NCBI RefSeq assembly: GCF_032854445.1 | Contig: NW_027018262.1 | Span: forward strand, 1 to 50,195 | Source of the DNA: Liolophura sinensis | Lineage: Eukaryota; Mollusca; Polyplacophora; Chitonida; Chitonidae | Direction of reading: 5' to 3' | DNA: 50,195 nt | Shown here: positions 26,655-38,510 of the stretch, one piece after another | How positions within the stretch are numbered: position 1 is the stretch's first letter | Layout: every line of letters starts with the position of its first letter | Notes under the pieces: generated by a model | What the model was told of the DNA's origin: nothing | The model's input: only the letters and a program-made list of their open reading frames with translations | The model's database searches: none | Translations under genes and position numbers: made by a program

Positions 26655-26711
26655 TAAAGACATTGAGATTGTCTTGCACTTAGAAGTAAGACAATTGCTG
26701 GGTGAGTTAAA

Positions 26712-26746
26712 TGGGCTTAGCCCAAAGATTTCAGGTCTTCTGGGCT
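26712..26746 (+). other. Competing inverted repeats TGGGCT / AGCCCA / TGGGCT
   Basis: AGCCCA at 26719-26724 can pair with TGGGCT just upstream (26712-26717, one-base spacer) or with TGGGCT downstream (26741-26746), where AGA and TCT add a second short helix. Many F-class copies read GGCCCA instead, which in RNA keeps the terminal pair as a G-U wobble. The arms are present in nearly all monomers. Whether the DNA extrudes or an RNA folds this way is not shown. Confidence 0.5.
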
Positions 26747-26813
26747 ACCGAAGGGCACATAACTTATAGTCAAAAGTTGAATATAGTAATGACCAGTCGC
26801 GATTGTACAGAGT

Positions 26814-26826
26814 ACAGTGTAGCCGA
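26814..26826. other. TGTAC-AGA-GTACA dyad, once per monomer
   Basis: This is a perfect 5-bp inverted repeat with a three-base spacer, just after TCGCGA. It is constant in the central array. A few copies in the 3' region change the base after the right arm (GAGTACTGTG near 43931, 45681 and 48525; GAGTACGGTG near 43284 and 47328). Its role, if any, is unknown. Confidence 0.5.
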
Positions 26827-29800
26827 TTTCAATTAACAAAAAGACCAGGCAAAAATGCAAAAGTGGAAAAGCTGTTCCAGTGCTGCTGGTAAGAGGCCAA
26901 TCCGACGTATTTTGTGACGAGAAATCGAATGGTGCAATCCGCGTTGCTCTCCGACCAATACGTTTGGCTGTAGCGACAATTGAATGATCATTTATGTCAT
27001 AATCACGTGCCCAGCAACGGCTCTTACTCCATGGAAACCAGGGAAATTGGCAATTTTTCAACAGCTGCCGATGCCTGGCTCAATTCCGCATCTTTTGGCA
27101 CCTTATTCATGTGGGTCTGTGGTCAGTTGTACTTTTTACAGCAGACTGTATCAAGTACCTTGTGTTTCTCACGTACAAATGGTGTGGTTTTTTCTACACG
27201 TAGATAAAGACATTGAGATTGTCTTGGACTTAGAAGTAAGACAATTGCTGGGTGAGTTAAATGGGCTTGGCCCAAAGATTTCAGGTCTTCTGGGCTACCG
27301 AAGGGCACATAACTTATAGTCAAAAGTTGAATATAGTAATGACCAGTCGCGATTGTACAGAGTACAGTGTAGCCGATTTCAATTAACAAAAAGACCAGGC
27401 AAAAATGCAAAAGTGCGAAAACTGTTCCAGTGCTGCTGGTAAGAGGCTAATCCGACGTATTTTGTGACGAGAAATCGAATGGTGCAAACCGCGTTGCTCT
27501 CCGACCAATACGTTTGGCTGTAGTGACAATTGAATGATCATTTATGTCATAATCACGTGCCCAGCAACGGCTCTTACTCCATGGAAACCAGGGAAATTTG
27601 CAATTTTTCAACAGCTGCCGATGCCTGGCTCAATTCCGCATCTTTTGGCACCTTACTGAAGTGGGTCAGTGTTCAGTTGTACTTTTTACAGCAGACTGTA
27701 TCAAGAACCTTGTGTTTTTCACGTACAAATGGTGTGGTTTTTCTACACGTAGATAAAGACATTGAGATTGTCTTGCACTTAGAAGTAAGGCAATTGCTGG
27801 GTGAGTTAAATGGGCTTAGCCCAAAGATTTGACGTCTTCTGGGCTACCGAAGGGCACATAACTTATAGTCAAAAGTTGAATATAGTAATGACCAGTCGCG
27901 ATTGTACAGAGTACAGTGTAGCCGATTTCAATTAACAAATAGACCAGGCAAAAATGCAAAAGTGGAAAAACTGTTCCAGTGCTGCTGGTAAGAGGCTAAT
28001 CCGACGTATTTTGTGACGAGAATTCGAATGGTGCAATCCGCGTTGCTCTCCGACCAATACGTTTGCCTGTAGCGACAATCTAATGCTCATTTATGTCATA
28101 ATCACGTGCCCGGCAACGGCTCTTACTCCATGGAAACCAGGGAAATTTGCAATTTTTCAACAGCTGCCGATGCCTGGCTCAATTCCGCATCTTTTGGCAC
28201 CTTATTCATGTGGGTCTGTGGTCAGTTGTACTTTTTACAGCAGACTGTATCAAGAACCTTGTGTTTTTCACGTACAAATGGTGTGGTTTTTCTACACGTA
28301 GATAAAGACATTGAGATTGTCTTGGACTTAGAAGTAAGACAATTGCTGGGTGAGTTAAATGGGCTTGGCCCAAAGATTTCAGGTCTTCTGGGCTACCGAA
28401 GGGCACATAACTTATAGTCAAAAGTTGAATATAGTAATGACCAGTCGCGATTGTACAGAGTACAGTGTAGCCGATTTCAATTAACAAAAAGACCAGGCAA
28501 AAATGCAAAAGTGCGAAAACTGTTCCAGTGCTGCTGGTAAGAGGCTAATCCGACGTATTTTGTGACGAGAAATCGAATGGTGCAATCCGCGTTGCTCTCC
28601 GACCAATACGTTTGGCTGTAGCGACAATTGAATGATCATTTATGTCATAATCACGTGCCCGGCAACGGCTCTTACTCCATGGAAACCAGGGAAATTTCCA
28701 ATTTTTCAACAGCTGCCGATGCCTGGCTCAATTCCGCATCTTTTGGCACCTTACTGAAGTGGGTCAGTGTTCAGTTGTACTTTTTACAGCAGACTGTATC
28801 AAGAACCTTGTGTTTCTCACGTACAAATGGTGTGGTTTTTCTACACGTAGATAAAGACATTGAGATTGTCTTGCACTTAGAAGTAAGGCAATTGCTGGGT
28901 GAGTTAAATGGGCTTAGCCCAAAGATTTGACGTCTTCTGGGCTACCGAAGGGCACATAACTTATAGTCAAAAGTTGAATATAGTAATGACCAGTCGCGAT
29001 TGTACAGAGTACAGTGTAGCCGATTTCAATTAACAAAAAGACCAGGCAAAAATGCAAAAGTGCGAAAACTGTTCCAGTGCTGCTGGTAAGAGGCTAATCC
29101 GACGTATTTTGTGACGAGAAATCGAATGGTGCAAACCGCCTTGCTCTCCGACCAATACTTTTGGCTGTAGTGACAATTGAATGATCATTTATGTCATAAT
29201 CACGTGCCCAGCAACGGCTCTTACTCCATGGAAACCAGGGAAATTTGCAATTTTTCAACAGCTGCCGATGCCTGGCTCAATTCCGCATCTTTTGGCACCT
29301 TATAAATGTGGGTCTGTGGTCAGTTGTACTTTTTACAGCAGACTGTATCAAGTACCTTGTGTTTTTTATGTACAAATGGTGTGGTTTTTCTACACGTAGA
29401 TAAAGACATTGAGATTGTCTTGGACTGAGAAGTAAGACAATTGCTGGGTGAGTTAAATGGGCTTAGCCCAAAGATTTGACGTCTTCTGGGCTACCGAAGG
29501 GCACATAACTTATAGTCAAAAGTTGAATATAGTAATGACCAGTCGCGATTGTACAGAGTACAGTGTAGCCGATTTCAATTAACAAATAGACCAGGCAAAA
29601 ATGCAAAAGTGGAAAAACTGTTCCAGTGCTGCTGGTAAGAGGCTAATCCGACGTATTTTGTGACGAGAAATCGAATGGTGCAAACCGCGTTGCTGTCCGA
29701 CCAATACTTTTGGCTGTAGTGACAATTGAATGATCATTTATGTCATAATCACGTGCCCAGCAACGGCTCTTACTCCATGGAAACCAGGGAAATTTGCAAT

Positions 29801-32800
29801 TTTTCAACAGATGCCGATGCCTGGCTCAATTCCGCATCTTTTGGCACCTTACTGAAGTGGGTCAGTGTTCAGTTGTACTTTTTACAGCAGACTGTATCAA
29901 GAACCTTGTGTTTTTCACGTACAAATGGTGTGGTTTTTCTACACGTAGATAAAGACATTGAGATTGTCTTGCACTTAGAAGTAAGACAATTGCTGGGTGA
30001 GTTAAATGGGCTTAGCCCAAAGATTTCAGGTCTTCTGGGCTACCGAAGGGCACATAACTTATAGTCAAAAGTTGAATATAGTAATGACCAGTCGCGATTG
30101 TACAGAGTACAGTGTAGCCGACTTCAATTAACAAAAAGACCAGGCAAAAATGCAAAAGTGGAAAAACTGTTCCAGTGCTGCTGGTAAGAGGCTAATCCGA
30201 CGTATTTTGTGACGAGAAATCGAATGGTGCAATCCGCGTTGCTCTCCGACCAATACGTTTGGCTGTAGCGACAATTGAATGATTATTTATGTCATAATCA
30301 CGTGCCCGGCAACGGCTCTTACTCCATGGAAACCAGGGAAATTTGCAATTTTTCAACAGCTGCCGATGCCTGGCTCAATTCCGCATCTTTTGGCACCTTA
30401 TTCATGTGGGTCTGTGGTCAGTTGTACTTTTTACAGCAGACTGTATCAAGTACCTTGTGTTTTTCACGTACAAATGGTGTGGTTTTTCTACACGTAGATA
30501 AAGACATTGAGATTGTCTTGGACTTAGAAGTAAGACAATTGCTGGGTGAGTTAAATGGGCTTGGCCCAAAGATTTCAGGTCTTCTGGGCTACCGAAGGGC
30601 ACATAACTTATAGTCAAAAGTTGAATATAGTAATGACCAGTCGCGATTGTACAGAGTACAGTGTAGCCGATTTCAATTAACAAAAAGACCAGGCAAAAAT
30701 GCAAAAGTGCGAAAACTGTTCCAGTGCTGCTGGTAAGAGGCTAATCCGACGTATTTTGTGACGAGAAATCGAATGGTGCAAACCGCCTTGCTCTCCGACC
30801 AATACTTTTGGCTGTAGTGACAATTGAATGATCATTTATGTCATAATCACGTGCCCAGCAACGGCTCTTACTCCATGGAAACCAGGGATATTTGCAATTT
30901 TTCAACAGCTGCCGATGCCTGGCTCAATTCCGCATCTTTTGGCACCTTACTGAAGTGGGTCAGTGTTCAGTTGTACTTTTTACAGCAGACTGTATCAAGA
31001 ACCTTGTGTTTCTCACGTACAAATGGTGTGGTTTTTCTACACGTAGATAAAGACATTAAGATTGTCTTGCACTTAGAAGTAAGACAATTGCTGGGTGAGT
31101 TAAATGGGCTTAGCCCAAAGATTTCAGGTCTTCTGGGCTACCGAAGGGCACATAACTTATAGTCAAAAGTTGAATATAGTAATGACCAGTCGCGATTGTA
31201 CAGAGTACAGTGTAGCCGATTTTAATTAACAAAAAGACCAGGCAAAAATGCAAAAGTGAAAAAACTGTTCCAGTGCTGCTGGTAAGAGGCTAATCCGACG
31301 TATTTTGTGACGAGAAATCGAATGGTGCAATCCGCGTTGCTCTCCGACCAATACGTTTGGCTGTAGCGACAATTGAATGATCATTTATGTCATAATCACG
31401 TGCCCGGCAACGGCTCTTACTACATGGAAACCAGGGAAATTTGCAATTTTTCAACAGCTGCCGATGCCTGGCTCAATTCCGCATCTTTTGGCACCTTATT
31501 CATGTGGGTCTGTGGTCAGTTGTACTTTTTACAGCAGACTGTATCAAGTACCTTGTGTTTTTCACGTACAAATGGTGTTGTTTTTCTACACGTAGATAAA
31601 GACATTGAGATTGTCTTGCACTTAGAAGTAAGACAATTGCTGGGTGAGTTAAATGGGCTTGGCCCAAAGATTTCAGGTCTTCTGGGCTACCGAAGGGCAC
31701 ATAACTTATAGTCAAAAGTTGAATATAGTAATGACCAGTCGCGATTGTACAGAGTACAGGGTAGCCGATTTCAATTAACAAAAAGACCAGGCAAAAATGC
31801 AAAAGTGCGAAAACTGTTCCAGTGCTGCTGGTAAGAGGCTAATCCGACGTATTTTGTAACGAGAAATCGAATGGTGCAAACCGCCTTGCTCTCCGACCAA
31901 TACTTTTGGCTGTAGTGACAATTGAATGATCATTTATGTCATAATCACGTGCCCAGCAACGGCTCTTACTCCATGGAAACCAGGGAAATTTCCAATTTTT
32001 CAACAGCTGCCGATGCCTGGCTCAATTCCGCATCTTTTGGCACCTTACTGAAGTTGGTCAGTGTTCAGTTGTACTTTTTACAGCAGACTGTATCAAGAAC
32101 CTTGTGTTTCTCACGTACAAATGGTGTGGTTTTTCTACACGTAGATAAAGACATTGAGATTGTCTTGCACTTAGAAGTAAGGCAATTGCTGGGTGAGTTA
32201 AATGGGCTTAGCCCAAAGATTTCAGGTCTTCTGGGCTACCGAAGGGCACATAACTTATAGTCAAAAGTTGAATATAGTAATGACCAGTCGCGATTGTACA
32301 GAGTACAGTGTAGCCGATTTCAATTAACAAAAAGACCAGGCAAAAACACAAAATTGGAAAAATTGTTCCAGTGCTGCTGGTAAGAGGCTAATCCGACGTA
32401 TTTTGTGACGAGAAATCGAATGGTGCAAACCGCGTTGCTCTCCGACCAATACTTTTGCCTGTAGCGACAATTGAATGATCATTTATGTCATAATCACGTG
32501 CACAGCAACGGCTCTTACTCCATGGAAACCAGGGAAATTGGCAATTTTTCAACAGCTGCCGATACCTGGCCCAATTCCGCATCTTTTGGCACCTTATAAA
32601 TGTGGGTCTGTGTTTAGTTGTACTTTTAACAGCAGACTGTATCAAGTACCTCGTGTTTTTTATGTACAAATGGTGTGGTTTTTCTACACGTAGATAAAGA
32701 CATTGAGATTGTCTTGCACTTAGAAGTAAGACAATTGCTGGGTGAGTTAAATGGGCTTAGCCCAAAGATTTGACGTCTTCTGGGCTACCGAAGGGCACAT

Positions 32801-35499
32801 AACTTATAGTCAAAAGTTGAATATAGTAATGACCAGTCGCGATTGTACAGAGTACAGTGTAGCCGATTTCAATTAACAAAAAGACCAGGCAAAAATGCAA
32901 AAGTGGAAAAACTGGTCCAGTGCTGCTGGTAAGAGGCTAATCCGACGTATTTTGTGACGAGAAATCGAATGGTGCAATCCGCGTTGCTCTCCGACCAATA
33001 CGTTTGGCTGTAGCGACAATTGAATGATCATTTATGTCATAATCACGTGCCCGGCAACGGCTCTTACTCCATGGAAACCAGGGAAATTTGCAATTTTTCA
33101 ACAGCTGCCGATGCCTGGCTCAATTCCGCATCTTTTGGCACCTTATTCATGTGGGTCTGTGGTCAGTTGTACTTTTTACAGCAGACTGTATCAAGTACCT
33201 TGTGTTTTTCACGTACAAATGGTGTGGTTTTTCTACACGTAGATAAAGACATTGAGATTGTCTTGCACTTAGAAGTAAGGCAATTGCTGGGTGAGTTAAA
33301 TGGGCTTGGCCCAAAGATTTCAGGTCTTCTGGGCTACCGAAGGGCACATAACTTATAGTCAAAAGTTGAATATAGTAATGACCAGTCGCGATTGTACAGA
33401 GTACAGTGTAGCCGATTTCAATTAACAAAAAGACCAGGCAAAAATGCAAAAGTGCGAAAACTGTTCCAGTGCTGCTGGTAAGAGGCTAATCCGACGTATT
33501 TTGTGACGAGAAATCGAATGGTGCAAACCGCCTTGCTCTCCGACCAATACTTTTGGCTGTAGTGACAATTGAATGATCATTTATGTCATAATCACGTGCC
33601 CAGCAACGGCTCTTACTCCATGGAAACCAGGGAAATTTGCAATTTTTCAACAGCTGCCGATGCCTGGCTCAATTCCGCATCTTTTGGCACCTTACTGAAG
33701 TGGGTCAGTGTTCAGTTGTACTTTTTACAGCAGACTGTATCAAGAACCTTGTGTTTTTTATGTACAAATGGTGTGGTTTTTCTACACGTAGATAAAGACA
33801 TTGAGATTGTCTTGCACTTAGAAGTAAGACAATTGCTGGGTGAGTTAAATGGGCTTAGCCCAAAGATTTCAGGTCTTCTGGGCTACCGAAGGGCACATAA
33901 CTTATAGTCAAAAGTTGAATATAGTAATGACCAGTCGCGATTGTACAGAGTACAGTGTAGCCGATTTCAATTAACAAATAGACCAGGCAAAAATGCAAAA
34001 GTGGAAAAACTGTTCCAGTGCTGCTGGTAAGAGGCTAATCCGACGTATTTTGTGACGAGAATTCGAATGGTGCAATCCGCGTTGCTCTCCGACCAATACG
34101 TTTGGCTGTAGCGACAATCTAATGATCATTTATGTCATAATCACGTGCCCAGCAACGGCTCTTACTCCATGGAAACCAGGGAAATTTGCAATTTTTCAAC
34201 AGCTGCCGATGCCTGGCTCAATTCCGCATCTTTTGGCACCTTATTCATGTGGGTCTGTGGTCAGTTGTACTTTTTACAGCAGACTGTATCAAGAACCTTG
34301 TGTTTTTCACGTACAAATGGTGTGGTTTTTCTACACGTAGATAAAGACATTGAGATTGTCTTGGACTTAGAAGTAAGACAATTGCTGGGTGAGTTAAATG
34401 GGCTTGGCCCAAAGATTTCAGGTCTTCTGGGCTACCGAAGGGCACATAACTTATAGTCAAAAGTTGAATATAGTAATGACCAGTCGCGATTGTACAGAGT
34501 ACAGTGTAGCCGATTTCAATTAACAAAAAGACCAGGCAAAAATGCAAAAGTGCGAAAACTGTTCCAGTGCTGCTGGTAAGAGGCTAATCCGACGTATTTT
34601 GTGACGAGAAATCGAATGGTGCAAACCGCCTTGCTCTCCGACCAATACTTTTGGCTGTAGCGACAATTGAATGATCATTTATGTCATAATCACGTGCCCA
34701 GCAACGGCTCTTACTCCATGGAAACCAGGGAAATTTGCACTTTTTCAACAGCTGCCGATGCCTGGCTCAATTCCGCATCTTTTGGCACCTTACTGAAGTG
34801 GGTCAGTGTTCAGTTGTACTTTTTACAGCAGACTGTATCAAGAACCTTGTGTTTTTTATGTACAAATGGTGTGGTTTTTCTACACGTAGATAAAGACATT
34901 GAGATTGTCTTGCACTTAGAAGTAAGACAATTGCTGGGTGAGTTAAATGGGCTTAGCCCAAAGATTTCAGGTCTTCTGGGCTACCGAAGGGCACATAACT
35001 TATAGTCAAAAGTTGAATATAGTAATGACCAGTCGCGATTGTACAGAGTACAGTGTAGCCGATTTCAATTAACAAATAGACCAGGCAAAAATGCAAAAGT
35101 GGAAAAACTGTTCCAGTGCTGCTGGTAAGAGGCTAATCCGACGTATTTTGTGACGAGAATTCGAATGGTGCAATCCGCGTTGCTCTCCGACCAATACGTT
35201 TGGCTGTAGCGACAATCTAATGATCATTTATGTCATAATCACGTGCCCGGCAACGGCTCTTACTCCATGGAAACCAGGGAAATTTGCAATTTTTCAACAG
35301 CTGCCGATGCCTGGCTCAATTCCGCATCTTTTGGCACCTTATTCATGTGGGTCTGTGGTCAGTTGTACTTTTTACAGCAGACTGTATCAAGTACCTTGTG
35401 TTTTTCACGTACAAATGGTGTGGTTTTTCTACACGTAGATAAAGACATTGAGATTGTCTTGGACTTAGAAGTAAGACAATTGCTGGGTGAGTTAAATGG

Positions 35500-38371
35500 G
35501 CTTGGCCCAAAGATTTCAGGTCTTCTGGGCTACCGAAGGGCACATAACTTATAGTCAAAAGTTGAATATAGTAATGACCAGTCGCGATTGTACAGAGTAC
35601 AGTGTAGCCGATTTCAATTAACAAAAAGACCAGGCAAAAATGCAAAAGTGCGAAAACTGTTCCAGTGCTGCTGGTAAGAGGCTAATCCGACGTATTTTGT
35701 GACGAGAAATCGAATGGTGCAAACCGCCTTGCTCTCCGACCAATACTTTTGGCTGTAGTGACAATTGAATGATCATTTATGTCATAATCACGTGCCCAGC
35801 AACGGCTCTTACTCCATGGAAACCAGGGAAATTTGCAATTTTTCAACAGCTGCCGATGCCTGGCTCAATTCCGCATCTTTTGGCACCTTACTGAAGTGGG
35901 TCAGTGTTCAGTTGTACTTTTTACAGCAGACTGTATCAAGAACCTTGTGTTTCTCACGTACAAATGGTGTGGTTTTTCTACACGTAGATAAAGACATTGA
36001 GATTGTCTTGCACTTAGAAGTAAGACAATTGCTGGGTGAGTTAAATGGGCTTAGCCCAAAGATTTCAGGTCTTCTGGGCTACCGAAGGGCACATAACTTA
36101 TAGTCAAAAGTTGAATATAGTAATGACCAGTCGCGATTGTACAGAGTACAGTGTAGCCGATTTCAATTAACAAAAAGACCAGGCAAAAATGCAAAAGTGG
36201 AAAAACTGTTCCAGTGCTGCTGGTAAGAGGCCAATCCGACGTATTTTGTGACGAGAAATCGAATGGTGCAATCCGCGTTGCTCTCCAACCAATACGTTTG
36301 ACTGTAGCGACAATTGAATGATCATTTATGTCATAATCACGTGCCCAGCAACGGCTCTTACTCCATGGAAACCAGGGAAATTTGCAATTTTTCAACAGCT
36401 GCCGATGCCTGGCTCAATTTCGCATCTTTTGGCACCTTATTCATGTGGGTCTGTGGTCAGTTGTACTTTTTACAGCAGACTGTATCAAGTACCTTGTGTT
36501 TTTTCACGTACAAATGGTGTGGTTTTTCTACACGTAGATAAAGACATTGAGATTGTCTTGCACTTAGAAGTAAGACAATTGCTGGGTGAGTTAAATGGGC
36601 TTGGCCCAAAGATTTCAGGTCTTCTGGGCTACCGAAGGGCACATAACTTATAGTCAAAAGTTGAATATAGTAATGACCAGTCGCGATTGTACAGAGTACA
36701 GTGTAGCCGATTTCAATTAACAAAAAGACCAGGCAAAAATGCAAAAGTGCGAAAACTGTTCCAGTGCTGCTGGTAAGAGGCTAATCCGACGTATTTTGTG
36801 ACGAGAAATCGAATGGTGCAAACCGCGTTGCTCTCCGACCAATACTTTTGGCTGTAGTGACAATTGAATGATCATTTATGTCATAATCACGTGCCCAGCA
36901 ACGGCTCTTACTCCATGGAAACCAGGGAAATTTGCAATTTTTCAACAGCTGCCGATGCCTGGCTCAATTCCGCATCTTTTGGCACCTTACTGAAGTGGGT
37001 CAGTGTTCAGTTGTACTTTTTACAGCAGACTGTATCAAGAACCTTGTGTTTCTCACGTACAAATGGTGTGGTTTTTCTACACGTAGATAAAGACATTGAG
37101 ATTGTCTTGCACTTAGAAGTAAGACAATTGCTGGGTGAGTTAAATGGGCTTAGCCCAAAGATTTCAGGTCTTCTGGGCTACCGAAGGGCACATAACTTAT
37201 AGTCAAAAGTTGAATATAGTAATGACCAGTCGCGATTGTACAGAGTACAGTGTAGCCGATTTCAATTAACAAAAAGACCAGGCAAAAATGCAAAAGTGGA
37301 AAAGCTGTTCCAGTGCTGCTGGTAAGAGGCCAATCCGACGTATTTTGTGACGAGAAATCGAATGGTGCAATCCGCGTTGCTCTCCGACCAATACGTTTGG
37401 CTGTAGCGACAATTGAATGATCATTTATGTCATAATCACGTGCCCAGCAACGGCTCTTACTCCATGGAAACCAGGGAAATTGGCAATTTTTCAACAGCTG
37501 CCGATGCCTGGCTCAATTCCGCATCTTTTGGCACCTTATTCATGTGGGTCTGTGGTCAGTTGTACTTTTTACAGCAGACTGTATCAAGTACCTTGTGTTT
37601 CTCACGTACAAATGGTGTGGTTTTTCTACACGTAGATAAAGACATTGAGATTGTCTTGGACTTAGAAGTAAGACAATTGCTGGGTGAGTTAAATGGGCTT
37701 GGCCCAAAGATTTCAGGTCTTCTGGGCTACCGAAGGGCACATAACTTATAGTCAAAAGTTGAATATAGTAATGACCAGTCGCGATTGTACAGAGTACAGT
37801 GTAGCCGATTTCAATTAACAAAAAGACCAGGCAAAAATGCAAAAGTGCGAAAACTGTTCCAGTGCTGCTGGTAAGAGGCTAATCCGACGTATTTTGTGAC
37901 GAGAAATCGAATGGTGCAAACCGCGTTGCTCTCCGACCAATACGTTTGGCTGTAGTGACAATTGAATGATCATTTATGTCATAATCACGTGCCCAGCAAC
38001 GGCTCTTACTCCATGGAAACCAGGGAAATTTGCAATTTTTCAACAGCTGCCGATGCCTGGCTCAATTCCGCATCTTTTGGCACCTTACTGAAGTGGGTCA
38101 GTGTTCAGTTGTACTTTTTACAGCAGACTGTATCAAGAACCTTGTGTTTTTCACGTACAAATGGTGTGGTTTTTCTACACGTAGATAAAGACATTGAGAT
38201 TGTCTTGCACTTAGAAGTAAGGCAATTGCTGGGTGAGTTAAATGGGCTTAGCCCAAAGATTTGACGTCTTCTGGGCTACCGAAGGGCACATAACTTATAG
38301 TCAAAAGTTGAATATAGTAATGACCAGTCGCGATTGTACAGAGTACAGTGTAGCCGATTTCAATTAACAAA
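35500..38371 (+). repeat. Second copy of the 2.87-kb segment 25068-27939
   Basis: It holds the tail of the monomer at 35216 and the monomers at 35765 L, 36314 F, 36864 L, 37413 F and 37962 L. Visible differences from the first copy are few: CAATTTCGC for CAATTCCGC near 36415, one extra T in the T-run near 36490, and one T fewer near 37620 than at about 27187. Homology ends where ACAAATAGACC at 27940 faces ACAAAAAGACC at 38372. After that the monomers differ in class (F at 28079, L at 38511). Confidence 0.86.
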
Positions 38372-38510
38372 AAGACCAGGCAAAAATGCAAAAGTGCGAA
38401 AACTGTTCCAGTGCTGCTGGTAAGAGGCTAATCCGACGTATTTTGTGACGAGAAATCGAATGGTGCAAACCGCGTTGCTCTCCGACCAATACTTTTGGCT
38501 GTAGTGACAA

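Larger units (their letters stand above)
26431..26769 (+). other. Recurrent satellite open frame (up to 112 codons), probably not a gene
   Basis: This frame is open in many L and F monomers, but its first codon is TTG. The first ATG is at 26482 (CCATGG context, no purine at -3), leaving 95 codons to the TAG at the CATAACTTATAG segment. I recognise no domain, signal peptide or membrane segment. Whole classes are broken: K by TAG in GTTTAGTTG, L* by TGA in GTGAGTCAG, N by TGA in GACTGAGAAG, and copies with TTTGACGTC by TGA near the end. Differences among copies show no visible preference for synonymous sites. I infer an accidental frame preserved by homogenisation. A small translated peptide is possible but unsupported. 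Confidence 0.6.
26431..26979 (+). repeat. Reference satellite monomer (class L, exactly 549 bp)
   Basis: This copy is used as the coordinate reference for motifs found in nearly all monomers. In order it holds the 8-bp palindrome ATGATCAT (26435-26442), CACGTG (26455-26460), CCATGG (from 26481), CAGCTG, the class-defining segment, a pyrimidine-rich tract ending TTTTTACAG (to 26592), a dyad at 26633-26654, competing GGGC/GCCC arms (26712-26746), TCGCGA followed by the dyad TGTACAGAGTACA (26814-26826), an A-rich segment with CAAAAATGCAAAAG, a GGTAAGAGG donor-like motif (26888) and a CG-containing 3' part. The unit length is divisible by three, so forward frames keep register from copy to copy, but no frame stays open across a whole unit. 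The monomer boundary is an arbitrary phase choice. Confidence 0.95.
25068..35499 (+). repeat. 10,432-bp (19-monomer) unit; its first 2.87 kb recurs directly after it
   Basis: Monomer starts: 25333 L, 25882 F, 26431 L, 26980 F, 27530 L, 28079 F, 28628 L, 29177 K/N hybrid, 29726 L, 30275 F, 30824 L, 31373 F, 31922 L, 32471 K-prime, 33020 F, 33569 L, 34118 F, 34667 L, 35216 F. The stretch 25068-27939 matches 35500-38371 at an offset of 10,432 bp and shares private marks: CTCCAACCAATACG with TTTGACTGTAG (about 25852 and 36284) and AAAAGCTGTTCC (about 26867 and 37300). Other variants recur inside the unit, such as GAGAATTCGAATGG at 28018, 34061 and 35156 and ACAAATAGACC at several sites. This shows further shuffling within it. 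Confidence 0.83.
25333..38510 (+). repeat. Alternating L/F dimer array (1098-bp higher-order unit)
   Basis: Class order is L F L F L F L, one K/N hybrid, L F L F L, one K-prime, then F L repeated five times. Alternating monomers differ at linked sites. L has TTACTGAAGTGGGTCAGTG, usually CAAGAACC and mostly GGGCTTAGCCC. F has TTATTCATGTGGGTCTGTG, usually CAAGTACC, mostly GGGCTTGGCCC and often GTCTTGGAC. The dimer therefore appears to be the amplification unit here, with occasional K-type intruders. Confidence 0.85.

Noticed and set aside
26921-26957. Pol III A-box-like (TGGTCGGAGAG) and B-box-like (CATTCGATTTC) motifs on the minus strand
   Set aside because: The A-box fit is fair, but the B-box fit is poor and the start-to-start spacing of about 26 nt is shorter than in tRNA genes. 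There is no tRNA fold, so this is too weak to call.
26431-26979. CENP-B box in the monomer
   Set aside because: The closest candidate, TTCGATTTCTCG on the minus strand, lacks the required A and CGGG of the NTTCGNNNNANNCGGGN core.
26431-26979. Internal 183-bp subrepeats implied by 549 = 3 x 183
   Set aside because: Reading the monomer at a 183-bp lag shows no obvious similarity between thirds. The factor of three may be coincidence.
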